From Hyphomicrobiales bacterium (GTDB lineage Bacteria; Pseudomonadota; Alphaproteobacteria; Rhizobiales; Beijerinckiaceae), in assembly GCA_947454055.1 (NCBI GenBank), contig CANGIS010000001.1, positions 1 to 64,000 of the forward strand: DNA of 64,000 bases, written 5' to 3'. Each line of letters begins with the position of its first letter. Within the stretch, counting starts at the first letter, position 1. The position numbers and the translations under genes are program-made. Below are positions 1-8,223 of this stretch, piece after piece. The notes beneath the pieces are model-generated. The model worked only from the letters and a program-made list of their open reading frames with translations. It was not told the origin of the DNA and ran no database searches.

Positions 1-129
1 CCCGTTGGCGAACTGCACCGGCTGGCCAATCCGGGCAAGGTCATGCTCGAAATCATCGAGGTTCAAGTGGGAAGTTATACCGGCGAGGACGATATCGTGC
101 GGATCGAGGATGTTTACGGAAGAGGATAG
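1..129 (+). CDS. Mannose-1-phosphate guanylyltransferase, C-terminal end (partial)
   Basis: The reading frame is open from the first base and ends at a TAG. The last 42 residues read as the cupin end of the two-domain mannose-1-phosphate guanylyltransferase / mannose-6-phosphate isomerase (ManC/CpsB/XanB type). The run HRLANPGK, then LEIIEVQVGSY, then GEDDIVRIEDVYGR is the conserved metal-cupin tail of that family. The enzyme makes GDP-mannose for capsule, O-antigen or exopolysaccharide. The catalytic nucleotidyltransferase domain lies outside the window, so I cannot tell whether the gene is intact or bifunctional. Confidence 0.8.
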   Translation, partial: PVGELHRLANPGKVMLEIIEVQVGSYTGEDDIVRIEDVYGRG

Positions 130-155
130 GCTTTCCACTCCGATAGGGCTCGACG

Positions 156-917
156 ATGCACCAAGATCATGCCAGCATGGTCGCGATCAAGCCTCGGAAT
201 GTCCCAGTCCCCGTGAAAAAGCCCGTCCTCATCGTTCTACATCAGGAGCAATCGACCCCCGGGCGGGTCGGTTACGCGTTACGTCAACGCGGCTATCGGC
301 TTGATATCAGGCGTCCTCCGCTCGGTGATCCTCTTCCCGATACGGCAGCCGATCATTCCGGCATGGTTGTCTTCGGCGGCCCTATGAGTGCCAATGATCC
401 TGACGCCTGGATCGCCGACGAAATGCGCTGCATCGAAACCTTCACCAAAGCGGACGCGCCCTATCTCGGTCTGTGTCTCGGGGCGCAATTGCTGTGTCGG
501 GCGCTGGGATCTCGAGTGTATAAACACGCCGATGAAGAAACGGAAATCGGTTATTATCCGCTGTCGCCAACCGAAGCCGGTAGCCGTCTATCCGACGATA
601 TGGGGGTGGAATGGCCAAGCCATGTCTATCATTGGCATCGCGAAGGCTTCGATCTTCCCGCTGGTGCCGAATTACTCGCCCAAGGCTCGACCTTCCCCAA
701 TCAGGCCTTCAAGCTGGGCAGTCACGGCTACGGCCTCCAATTTCATCCCGAGGTCACCTATGCGATGATCTGCCGGTGGACCGTCCGTGCCTTTGAAAAA
801 ATGCAGCACAAGGGCGCGCAGGAAGCCGGTCAGCACCGTGCGGGATGGTATGAATACGACCATTCCGTCAAGCTATGGCTTGATGGCTTCCTCGATCAAT
901 GGCTGCCTTCGAGCTAA
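156..917 (+). CDS. Class I glutamine amidotransferase (GMP-synthase-like)
   Basis: A 253-residue protein with a single class I glutamine amidotransferase domain. The nucleophile motif is LGLCLGAQ (Cys near residue 107), and the histidine-glutamate part of the triad is in QFHPEV further on. An early FGGPMSA segment is also typical. The domain removes ammonia from glutamine, but no synthetase domain is fused or adjacent, so the acceptor is unknown. Stand-alone members include gamma-glutamyl-polyamine or gamma-glutamyl-amine hydrolases, and many are uncharacterised. The start could be the ATG at 156 or the in-frame ATG at 177; neither has a good ribosome-binding site. The stop overlaps the convergent hpt stop by 4 bases. 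Confidence 0.82.
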   Translation: MHQDHASMVAIKPRNVPVPVKKPVLIVLHQEQSTPGRVGYALRQRGYRLDIRRPPLGDPLPDTAADHSGMVVFGGPMSANDPDAWIADEMRCIETFTKADAPYLGLCLGAQLLCRALGSRVYKHADEETEIGYYPLSPTEAGSRLSDDMGVEWPSHVYHWHREGFDLPAGAELLAQGSTFPNQAFKLGSHGYGLQFHPEVTYAMICRWTVRAFEKMQHKGAQEAGQHRAGWYEYDHSVKLWLDGFLDQWLPSS

Positions 918-1462
918 GCCTGTTCGTCGTCCATTTCGACAACGCCGATAAAGGGCAGTTGCCGATAGGAATGGGCGACATCCATGCCATAGCCGACCAC
1001 GAACAGGTCCGGACAGGTAAAGCCAACAAAATCGGCCTTGACCGACACGGCGCGCTTGCCGGGCTTTTCAAGCAAACAGCATGTCAGAACGCGGGCGCCA
1101 CGCGCGGCCAGCAGATCCTTGGCAAAAGCGATGGTCCGGCCTGATTCGAGAATATCATCAATCAGAATCACATCGCGATCACGCACATCGCTCTCGACAT
1201 CTTTCAGGATCACGACCTGACCCGATGAAACCGTCGCGTCGCGATAGCTCGATAAATGCATAAATTCCACCTGCGGCATCAGCCCGGCATGGTGGAGCGC
1301 GCGCATCAGATCAGCGGCAAACATAAAGCTGCCCTTCAGGATCGCGACCAGCAAAAGCTGCTTCGGCTCCCGCTTGGCAATTTCAAGCGCGATCTCGTGA
1401 TTGCGGCGAGCAATCTGATCCTCGTCGATCAGAACGCGAACTCGTCTTTCTTGGGACATCAT
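914..1462 (-). CDS. hpt: Hypoxanthine phosphoribosyltransferase
   Basis: 182 residues, usual length for bacterial Hpt. It converts hypoxanthine (and guanine) plus PRPP to IMP/GMP in purine salvage. The PRPP-binding motif VILIDDILESGRT is complete, with both acidic residues, and the flexible-loop region LVAILKGSFMFAADL precedes it. The C-terminal FVVGYGMD segment fits the purine-contacting end. Convergent with the amidotransferase, and downstream of a zinc-ribbon protein on the same strand, separated by 46 bases. No regulatory site is evident. Confidence 0.93.
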   Translation of the reverse strand: MMSQERRVRVLIDEDQIARRNHEIALEIAKREPKQLLLVAILKGSFMFAADLMRALHHAGLMPQVEFMHLSSYRDATVSSGQVVILKDVESDVRDRDVILIDDILESGRTIAFAKDLLAARGARVLTCCLLEKPGKRAVSVKADFVGFTCPDLFVVGYGMDVAHSYRQLPFIGVVEMDDEQA

Positions 1463-1508
1463 CTAACCCGTCAGGCCGGAGAAGAAGGAGCTTTGCGTCG
1501 CCTAAACC

Positions 1509-2135
1509 TTAGGCGCCCGAAAAGCGGATCCGTATGTCTTTACCGTCCCGCGGCGGAGAGGCAAGCCTTGCCTTGAACGGGACGGGCTCTCCCTTGACGA
1601 TTGTTGCGGCCGGAGCGGGTATCATCCACTGAAAAATCACGCTTTCCGTTCCATCCCGCATCGTGAATTGAAGCGGAGGCAAAGATTTTTCGCGATTCGA
1701 ATCAGACAGAATGTCCCCTTCGATCATAAGGGCGGTCTCGCCCCCCTCGCTGCCAAGCGTTGTCCTGATATTGGCAAAGCTCAAGCCCGCCACGTCGCTG
1801 GAGGGTATCACAGCGTCAATCCACCCCATGGCGCGCGCCATGACCCAATCGAATTTTTCATATCCTGCAAGAAGGGTGAGCCCCGCCAAAGCGGCGGCCC
1901 CCATCGCCACATGGCGCCTGAGCGGTCGTTTTGGCATCGACAGCGGCGCATCGTCCAGCGAGGCAGGCACCGGCATTTCAGCATCATGTTCGGAAGGTTG
2001 CTTTCCTTCGGACGTCGCCCCGTCGGCCCGCCACGAGGTTTGGCAAACGCTACAGCGCACCAACCGGCCCGGCTGGCCGAGCTCGGCCGCACGAACCAGA
2101 TAAGAGCGCGAGCAATTTGGACAAACGATCAACAT
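1509..2135 (-). CDS. Zinc-ribbon (MJ0042-type) single-pass membrane protein, DUF3426-like
   Basis: 208 residues. The N-terminus carries a treble-clef zinc ribbon with two CxxC knuckles (CPNC and CSVC about 20 residues apart). An acidic linker follows, then one hydrophobic helix (near residues 75-93), then a periplasmic domain ending in KDIRIRFSGA. This is the layout of the MJ0042-type zinc-finger / DUF3426 proteins common next to ftsEX in Alphaproteobacteria. The function is unknown; ligand sensing across the membrane is only a guess. Divergent from ftsE with 62 bases between the start codons. A perfect 7-bp hairpin (1499-1515) contains the stop codon. Confidence 0.8.
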   Translation of the reverse strand: MLIVCPNCSRSYLVRAAELGQPGRLVRCSVCQTSWRADGATSEGKQPSEHDAEMPVPASLDDAPLSMPKRPLRRHVAMGAAALAGLTLLAGYEKFDWVMARAMGWIDAVIPSSDVAGLSFANIRTTLGSEGGETALMIEGDILSDSNREKSLPPLQFTMRDGTESVIFQWMIPAPAATIVKGEPVPFKARLASPPRDGKDIRIRFSGA

Positions 2136-2197
2136 GGCGAATCAGATATGCTCTTGCAAAAGGGGTCTCTTCGGGCTCCACATCCGATCATGCACGC

Positions 2198-2929
2198 ATG
2201 ACCTTAAAGAAGGTTGAAAGTTCCTTGCCGACGTTTGCGCATCGCCCTTTGGGTGAACTCGTCCGTTTTGAGAATGTCGGCTTGCGTTATGGCGTGGGGG
2301 CGGAAACGCTCACCGATGTCAGCTTTGCCATTGAGCCACAATCCTTCCAGTTCCTGACCGGCGCATCGGGTACCGGCAAAACGACGCTTCTGCGCCTGAT
2401 CATGCAGGCATTGAAGCCGACGCGCGGCATGATCGCCCTGTTTGGTCAGGATACATCGCAGCTGGATAAAGAGGGGCTGACCTCGTTAAGACGACGGATG
2501 GGCATTGTTTTTCAGGATTTCCGGCTCCTCGACCACCTGACAACCTACGAAAACGTCGCCCTTCCACTGAAAGTACAGGGTCGCGAAGAAGCGACCTATC
2601 GGGCCGAAGTATCCGAGCTTCTCAATTGGGTCGGCCTTGGCGATTTAATGCATGTCACGCCCGCGGTTTTGTCGGGCGGTGAAAAGCAACGCGCCTCTAT
2701 TGCCCGCGCCTTGGTCGCCCAGCCTGAACTGCTGCTGGCGGATGAGCCGACCGGCAATGTGGACCCCTCGCTAGCGCGGCGGTTGTTGCGGCTCTTTGTC
2801 GAGATGAACCGTTCGGGAACCGCCATATTAATCGCAACCCATGATCTATCCCTGATGGACCAGATCGACGGCGCAAGACGTCTGGTGCTGGCCGATCGCC
2901 GATTGCATATCGAGAGCGGCCATGACTGA
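2198..2929 (+). CDS. ftsE: Cell division ATP-binding protein FtsE
   Basis: 243 residues from the ATG at 2198. A longer open frame exists upstream but runs antisense through the zinc-ribbon gene. Walker A is GASGTGKTTLL, the Q-loop region is GIVFQDFRLL, the ABC signature is LSGGEKQRASIARAL, and Walker B is LLLADEPTGNVD. The sequence is typical of FtsE, the ATPase that works with FtsX at the septum to control peptidoglycan hydrolases. Its end overlaps the ftsX start by 8 bases, so the two are translationally coupled. The N-terminal extension before the ABC core is about 22 residues, slightly long. Confidence 0.95.
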   Translation: MTLKKVESSLPTFAHRPLGELVRFENVGLRYGVGAETLTDVSFAIEPQSFQFLTGASGTGKTTLLRLIMQALKPTRGMIALFGQDTSQLDKEGLTSLRRRMGIVFQDFRLLDHLTTYENVALPLKVQGREEATYRAEVSELLNWVGLGDLMHVTPAVLSGGEKQRASIARALVAQPELLLADEPTGNVDPSLARRLLRLFVEMNRSGTAILIATHDLSLMDQIDGARRLVLADRRLHIESGHD

Positions 2930-3872
2930 CCGATCCGGCATTCCCCGCACCCCACGTTTCGCCTTGAGCCGGCTCGTCCCGCTGTTTCAGCGCGATCCGA
3001 TGGTTGCCGCCGATCCCGTTACGGATAAGGCCCTGATCGCGGTCATCGCCATCATGACCTTTCTGGCCGCCATGACAGCAGGGGCAGCCCAGTTTACGGC
3101 CAGCACCACCTCGCGCTGGCAGGTGCTGATGGCCTCGGAAGTTACCGTTCAGCTCAAACCGCAAGGCAGCCGGCCGATCGAGACCGATATTGTTCGGGCC
3201 ACCGATATTTTGCGCGGCACGACGGGCGTTTCCTCGGTGAAGGTGTTCTCGCGGGAGGAATCTTCCAAACTTCTCGAGCCTTGGCTGGGCTCGGCCTCGG
3301 CCATCGAAAGCTTACCCATTCCGCGGCTGATTGCGGTTCGGATTGATGCCGACCAGCCGCCCGATATGGCGGCCCTCGGCAAGGCCGTAGCCGACAGTGT
3401 GCCGGGTGCCAGTCTGGACGACCACCGAAATTGGACGAGACGCTTGAGCCGCATTTCGGACCTGTTCCTGCTGGTTTCGCTTTCCGCCCTGGTTCTGGTT
3501 TTAACCGCTACAGGCCTTGCCATTGTTTTTGCCACGCGCGGCGCCATGGCCGGCAACCGCGAAATCATCGAAGTCCTGCATTTTATCGGGGCGGACGACC
3601 GCTATATCGCCACCCAGTTTCAGCGTCATTTCGCCGTTCTGGGGATCAGGGGCGGGCTAATCGGCGGCGGCGCGGCGTTGATCCTCCTGCTAGCCCTTCG
3701 GATCGCGGGCTCCTCATCGGTTGGATTGTTGGATGCCAACGGGCTTTCCGGTTTGGCGCTCCCCGGTTCCGAAATGATGGCGGCAACCGTGCTCGTCATC
3801 GTGCTTGTCGGCCTTGTCGCCGGCATGGCCTCGCGGATCACGGTTTACCGAACCATTGGTCGCCTCGCCTGA
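2922..3872 (+). CDS. ftsX: Cell division permease-like protein FtsX
   Basis: 316 residues with the FtsX plan: a cytoplasmic N-terminus, one membrane helix (around residues 37-55), a periplasmic loop of about 120 residues, then three C-terminal helices. The stretch TATGLAIVFATRGAM followed by EIIEVLHFIGADD is the signature of the FtsX core. FtsX anchors FtsE and passes ATP hydrolysis to periplasmic activators such as EnvC; an EnvC-like gene lies about 4 kb downstream (8224-9618). The start overlaps ftsE. Confidence 0.94.
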   Translation: MTDRSGIPRTPRFALSRLVPLFQRDPMVAADPVTDKALIAVIAIMTFLAAMTAGAAQFTASTTSRWQVLMASEVTVQLKPQGSRPIETDIVRATDILRGTTGVSSVKVFSREESSKLLEPWLGSASAIESLPIPRLIAVRIDADQPPDMAALGKAVADSVPGASLDDHRNWTRRLSRISDLFLLVSLSALVLVLTATGLAIVFATRGAMAGNREIIEVLHFIGADDRYIATQFQRHFAVLGIRGGLIGGGAALILLLALRIAGSSSVGLLDANGLSGLALPGSEMMAATVLVIVLVGLVAGMASRITVYRTIGRLA

Positions 3873-4020
3873 GCGAAAAACACCACTTCTTTTGAGCGTG
3901 CAGGATAAGCCACTCGCGAATTTCCCCGAATTGGTTTACGAAATGCGCCTGATCAGCATCCACAATAATCCCGGTGCGGCGCCTGCCATCATTGCTCCGG
4001 CTAGAGAATAAGGGTTGAGC

Positions 4021-4740
4021 ATGTCGCCACGGGCGCTTTTGATGATGGTTGCGCTTTATGCCAGCCTGCTCGTCTGGATGACGGTCGGCCTCATCGTTCT
4101 TATTCTTCCGCGCTGGTTTGCGATGAAATTGGCCCGGAGCTGGGGGCTATATTTTGTGTGGCTGAGCCGAACCGTCGGCGGAATTAACGTTGAATTCCGC
4201 GGCCGCGAAAATATCCCGCCCGGCCCTTTATTGGTCGCGATCAAGCATCAGTCCATGTGGGAAACCTTCATGCTGCTCGGCATGTTTGATGATCCCTGCT
4301 TTATCATGAAACGCGAATTGGCCTTCATTCCGCTGTTTGGCTGGTTCATCTATAAAATGCGCAATGTCCCGATCAACCGGAAAGACGGTGCGCGCGCGCT
4401 CATCAAGCTGACCCGTGCGGCCAATCGGGAGATTCACGCCGATGGCGGTCGCCAAATTCTCGTATTTCCCGAGGGTACCCGACGCCCGCCCGGTGCACCA
4501 CGGGCCTATAAGTTCGGCATCGCGAAATTATATGAAGGGTTGAATGTGCCCTGCCTGCCGATAGGCTTGAACACCGGCATGTTCTGGCCACGCCAGTCGC
4601 TGCACATGAAACCGGGCACGATCATCATTGATATTTTGCCCCCCATCCCCCCCGGTCTGGATCGGAACGAGTTTTTTCAGCAGGTTCAGGATCAGATCGA
4701 GGCAAGCTCGAACCGTCTCATGGTGGAGGCCTCGGCATGA
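4021..4740 (+). CDS. plsC: 1-acyl-sn-glycerol-3-phosphate acyltransferase
   Basis: 239 residues from the ATG at 4021, which has AGGG seven bases upstream; an in-frame TTG at 4015 is less likely. It adds the second acyl chain to lysophosphatidate in phospholipid synthesis. The N-terminal membrane helix (near residues 5-30) precedes the acyltransferase motif KHQSMWETF (the Hx4E form used by many alphaproteobacteria). The substrate motif VFPEGTRRPPG follows. It sits downstream of ftsEX on the same strand after a 148-base gap in which I see no convincing gene. Confidence 0.92.
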   Translation: MSPRALLMMVALYASLLVWMTVGLIVLILPRWFAMKLARSWGLYFVWLSRTVGGINVEFRGRENIPPGPLLVAIKHQSMWETFMLLGMFDDPCFIMKRELAFIPLFGWFIYKMRNVPINRKDGARALIKLTRAANREIHADGGRQILVFPEGTRRPPGAPRAYKFGIAKLYEGLNVPCLPIGLNTGMFWPRQSLHMKPGTIIIDILPPIPPGLDRNEFFQQVQDQIEASSNRLMVEASA

Positions 4741-4800
4741 GGCAATCGTGTCTTTTACGGCATAAGGCGAGCGGTTCGAAAACCGCAGCGATGGTCGATC

Positions 4801-6570
4801 ATGTCGAATAAACCGACCCTTTCCGCCCTCAAGAGCGATTTCAGCGTCCTCAAACGCCTTGTCGCCGAAAATATTCGTGTTTTTCTCCCGCGTTACGCGC
4901 TGGCCATCTTTTTTATGGCGATTGTGGCGGGCGCCACGGGGTTCAGCGCTTGGATCATGCGTGATCTGATCAACAAGGTCTTTATCGACCGCGATCCGGC
5001 GATGATGATCCTGATTTGCGTCAGCGTCGCTGTGATCTACATCGTCAAAGGCTTCGCCTCCTATGGTCAGGAAGTGATTCTTGCCCGCATCGGCAATGCC
5101 ATTGTAGCGTCCACGCAGCGCAAGATTTTTGATGCTATCCTTGCGCAGGACGTTCCATTTTTCCAGAAAAACCAATCCTCGGATCTGGTTACCCGCATTA
5201 CCTATAATGCCCAGGCGGCAAGCTCCGCCCTCAATCTGATCGCAACGTCCATGGGTCGTGATCTGTTGACGGTTCTGGGTCTGCTGTTTGTGATGGTGAC
5301 GCAGGACATTGTCCTCACCGGAATCGCGCTGATCGGGCTTCCCGTTTTGTTTTCCGTGGTCACCCATCTCCTGCGCAAGGTCCGCACGCTGTTTGGCAGC
5401 GAGGTGCGCTCGGTGGCAGCAACCGTTTCCACCATTCAGGAAACCATCCACGGCATCAGGGTTATCAAAGCGTTCCGGCTGGAAGATCCGATGCGGCAGC
5501 GCATGGCTTCGTCCGTCGGCGCGGTTGAGCGGCTTGCCAACAAGATGGTCGGTGTTCAAGCCGTCACCGTCCCCTTGATCGATGCGCTGGGTGGTGTCGC
5601 CGTTTCGAGCGTGATTTTCTATGGCGGCTGGCGGGTGATCCATAGCGGGGCGACGCCGGGCGAGTTTTTTGCGTTCATTACGGCCTTGCTGATGATGACG
5701 GAGCCGGCCCGACGCTTGGCACGGCTGCATCTCTCGCTCGCAGCCTCGGCCGTCGGGGTTCGTATGCTTTATGAGCTGGTTGACCTGCCCCCGTCGACGC
5801 CGGAGCGGGACGATGCGATAGCGCTCGATGTTCGAAAGGGCGAGGTTCAACTCGCCTCCGTCATCTTTGGCTATGACCCTGAAGCGCCCGTGTTGCACGA
5901 TGTCGATCTGGTCGCGAAAGGCGGCGAGATCACCGCCTTGGTCGGCCTTTCGGGCAGCGGAAAATCGAGCATTTTCAATCTTGTCATGCGTTTTTGGTCA
6001 CCCCAGACGGGCAAAGTGCTGATTGACGGAACCAGTCTGGCCGATGTGACCGCCTCGTCGCTGTATGACCAGATTTCACTGGTCGGGCAGGATGTCTTTC
6101 TGTTCGAGGGCACGATCGCCGAAAATATTCTTCGTGGTCGCCCGGAGGCAACCGAAGCGGAAATGGTGGAAGCCGCCCGACAGGCCGCAGCCCATGATTT
6201 CATTGTGGCGCTGCCCGATGGCTACCGCACTCGGGTTGGGGAATTTGGCAGCCAGCTCTCCGGCGGCCAGCGTCAACGCGTGGCCATTGCACGCGCGTTT
6301 TTGCGCAACGCGCCGATTTTATTGCTCGACGAGCCCACCTCGGCGCTCGACGCCGAATCCGATGCCGCGATTCAGGACGCCCTGTCCCGTCTGATGAAAG
6401 GCCGTACAACGCTCATCATCGCCCACCGTTTGGCAACCGTGGCCCACGCCGACAGCATTTATGTTCTCGATCAGGGTCGCATCGTCGAACATGGCGCGCA
6501 TAAGGACTTGTTGACCCAAAACGGGGTCTATTCGCGGCTTTATGATTTGCAATTTGCCGGAACGGATTGA
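4801..6570 (+). CDS. ABC exporter, fused permease and ATPase (MsbA-like)
   Basis: 589 residues: a six-helix transmembrane domain (about 20-310) fused to an ATPase domain (about 340-589), the half-transporter layout of MsbA-type lipid flippases and multidrug exporters. Walker A is GLSGSGKSSIFNL, the signature is LSGGQRQRVAIARAF, Walker B is ILLLDEPTSALD, and the switch histidine is in LIIAHRLAT. It probably works as a homodimer. The neighbour plsC suggests a lipid substrate, but that is inference. A longer reading frame lies antisense to plsC and this gene (4528-5898); it is a shadow. Confidence 0.9.
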   Translation: MSNKPTLSALKSDFSVLKRLVAENIRVFLPRYALAIFFMAIVAGATGFSAWIMRDLINKVFIDRDPAMMILICVSVAVIYIVKGFASYGQEVILARIGNAIVASTQRKIFDAILAQDVPFFQKNQSSDLVTRITYNAQAASSALNLIATSMGRDLLTVLGLLFVMVTQDIVLTGIALIGLPVLFSVVTHLLRKVRTLFGSEVRSVAATVSTIQETIHGIRVIKAFRLEDPMRQRMASSVGAVERLANKMVGVQAVTVPLIDALGGVAVSSVIFYGGWRVIHSGATPGEFFAFITALLMMTEPARRLARLHLSLAASAVGVRMLYELVDLPPSTPERDDAIALDVRKGEVQLASVIFGYDPEAPVLHDVDLVAKGGEITALVGLSGSGKSSIFNLVMRFWSPQTGKVLIDGTSLADVTASSLYDQISLVGQDVFLFEGTIAENILRGRPEATEAEMVEAARQAAAHDFIVALPDGYRTRVGEFGSQLSGGQRQRVAIARAFLRNAPILLLDEPTSALDAESDAAIQDALSRLMKGRTTLIIAHRLATVAHADSIYVLDQGRIVEHGAHKDLLTQNGVYSRLYDLQFAGTD

Positions 6571-6600
6571 ACGTCAAACGGAATTCGGCAAGTATTGCGC

Positions 6601-7239
6601 ATGAAACGAACCCATAGCCCGCGCCCGGCGCCTGCCCTTCCACCACACGCGCCTGGGATGCGGATCGGGCTGCTCGGTGGCTCGTTTAATCCGCCGCACG
6701 CCGCCCATCGGCTGATCAGCATGGTCGCCATGAAGCGGCTGGGGCTGGATCGGGTCTGGTGGCTGGTAACGCCGGGCAACCCGCTGAAGGATAATTCGGC
6801 TTTGCCCGCTTCCTTGGCGCGTCAGGCGCTGGCACAATCCATCGCTGCTCACCCGAAGATTGATGTCACCCTGATCGAGGATGCCATCGGAACGCGCTAT
6901 ACATTCGATACGTTGAGCTGGCTCAAACATCGCAATCCCGCCGTCCATTTTGTCTGGCTGATGGGCGCCGACAATCTCGCGGGGTTTCACCGCTGGGCAC
7001 GGTGGCGCGAGATTGCGTCCTTGATGCCGCTTGCGGTGTTTGATCGACCCGGCTCCACGCTGGCTGCGTCCCGATCACCCGCCGCTTTGGCGTTATCACG
7101 CTACCAGATCCCTGAATTTCGCGCCAAAACGCTTGCCCTGCAACGCACACCGAGCTGGATCTTTTTTCACGGGCGACGCTCCAGCCTGTCCTCGACCGTG
7201 CTTCGCCAGCGTCACAAAGCTATACCGAATCAGGATTAG
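6601..7239 (+). CDS. nadD: Nicotinate-nucleotide adenylyltransferase
   Basis: 212 residues from the ATG at 6601; a TTG two codons earlier is also in frame. It makes deamido-NAD from nicotinate mononucleotide and ATP. The nucleotidyl-transfer motif is LLGGSFNPPHAAH (residues about 23-35), with LMGADNLAGFHRW in the middle and a C-terminal SSTVLRQR that matches the usual ISSTxIR motif. About 20 residues precede the core. First of a run nadD-rsfS-rlmH that is common in alphaproteobacteria. Confidence 0.94.
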   Translation: MKRTHSPRPAPALPPHAPGMRIGLLGGSFNPPHAAHRLISMVAMKRLGLDRVWWLVTPGNPLKDNSALPASLARQALAQSIAAHPKIDVTLIEDAIGTRYTFDTLSWLKHRNPAVHFVWLMGADNLAGFHRWARWREIASLMPLAVFDRPGSTLAASRSPAALALSRYQIPEFRAKTLALQRTPSWIFFHGRRSSLSSTVLRQRHKAIPNQD

Positions 7240-7284
7240 GTTGAAAATGAAGGTCAGATCAGGCATGATCCCCTCGTCCCGATA

Positions 7285-7725
7285 ATGGGACTGAACTTTA
7301 AGGTGACGACACTGACACAACAGATTTCGCGCGCTGTGACACCGAAGTCCCAGCCCTCCGCCATCGCCGCCAAGCCGACTGAGCAGAGCGACATGCTGTC
7401 CAGTATTCTCGAAACGCTCGAGGATGCCAAAGCTGAACAGACCATCGTGATTGATCTCGACGGAAAGACGACCCTTGCCGATGCAATGGTTATCACCACG
7501 GGCCGCGTGAACCGTCACGTCAGCGCGATTTCCGACCAAATCATCGAAATGCTGAAAAGCCATGGACATACCGGAATCAGGGTTGAGGGTCAGCCGCATT
7601 GCGACTGGGTTCTCATCGATGCGGGTGACGTCATCGTCCATGTGTTCCGGCCTGAAGTCCGCAGCTTCTACAATCTCGAGAAGATGTGGAGCGCGGATCG
7701 CCCGGCTGAGCGCACGGCCTATTGA
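7285..7725 (+). CDS. rsfS: Ribosomal silencing factor RsfS (Iojap/YbeB)
   Basis: 146 residues. From about residue 38 the protein follows the RsfS fold: LEDAKAEQTIVIDLDGK, then ADAMVITTGRVNRH, then DWVLIDAGDVIVHVF and a closing FYNLEKMW. RsfS binds ribosomal protein uL14 and blocks 30S-50S joining when nutrients are short. The N-terminal 35 residues are a Ser/Pro/Ala-rich extension; an internal ATG (MLSSILETL) could be the true start and would give the usual length of about 110 residues. It is followed 9 bases later by rlmH. Confidence 0.92.
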   Translation: MGLNFKVTTLTQQISRAVTPKSQPSAIAAKPTEQSDMLSSILETLEDAKAEQTIVIDLDGKTTLADAMVITTGRVNRHVSAISDQIIEMLKSHGHTGIRVEGQPHCDWVLIDAGDVIVHVFRPEVRSFYNLEKMWSADRPAERTAY

Positions 7726-7734
7726 CCCCGAGCG

Positions 7735-8214
7735 GTGAAGATAACAATCCTTGCGGTTGGTCGCCTGAAAGAAGGGCCGGAGCGCACTTTGGTGATGCGT
7801 TATCTGGAACGCTCGCGCGATCTCGGTAAAAGCCTCGGCTTTACGGGGTTTGATGTGATCGAATTGCCCGAAAGCCGCGCGACGCGTCCCTTGGACCGCA
7901 AGGCCGAAGAAGCCCGCGCTGTTCTGGCACGCACGGAAGGCGGTATGCTGGTAACGCTCGACGAGACCGGCAAATCACCCAAAAGCGATGCCTTCGCCCA
8001 TCTGAACGCGGGGTGGCGCGATAGCGGAACACGGCAGGTATTCTATGTCATCGGCGGTGCCGACGGCCTCGAAAAAGCCCTTGTCGAGCAATCTCACATG
8101 GCGTTAGCCTTCGGCGCGATGACCTTGCCGCACCAGATTGTGCGAATCGTCTTGTCCGAACAGCTTTATCGCGCGATGACACTTCTGGCGGGCCATCCCT
8201 ATCATCGGGTGTGA
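7735..8214 (+). CDS. rlmH: 23S rRNA (pseudouridine1915-N3)-methyltransferase
   Basis: 159 residues starting at a GTG. It is a SPOUT-fold methyltransferase that modifies pseudouridine 1915 in helix 69 of 23S rRNA. The family's knot region is clear: FYVIGGADGL, then LPHQIVRIVLSEQLYRA, and the C-terminal GHPYHR that binds the RNA. Length and the MKITILAVGRLK start are typical. Placed 9 bases after rsfS and 9 bases before the EnvC-like gene, so co-transcription is very likely. Confidence 0.95.
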   Translation: MKITILAVGRLKEGPERTLVMRYLERSRDLGKSLGFTGFDVIELPESRATRPLDRKAEEARAVLARTEGGMLVTLDETGKSPKSDAFAHLNAGWRDSGTRQVFYVIGGADGLEKALVEQSHMALAFGAMTLPHQIVRIVLSEQLYRAMTLLAGHPYHRV

Positions 8215-8223
8215 AGCGGACAG

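Noticed and set aside
1499-1515. 7-bp hairpin containing the stop codon of the zinc-ribbon gene as a terminator
   Set aside because: No T-run follows on the minus strand and the hairpin includes coding bases; kept only as a note.
3805-4011. Short plus-strand frame between ftsX and plsC
   Set aside because: Its first part overlaps ftsX in another frame and the rest has no recognisable features or ribosome-binding site.
4528-5898. A 456-codon minus-strand frame across the end of plsC and the ABC exporter
   Set aside because: Antisense to two clear genes; composition (Gln, His, Asn, Arg) is that of a shadow frame.
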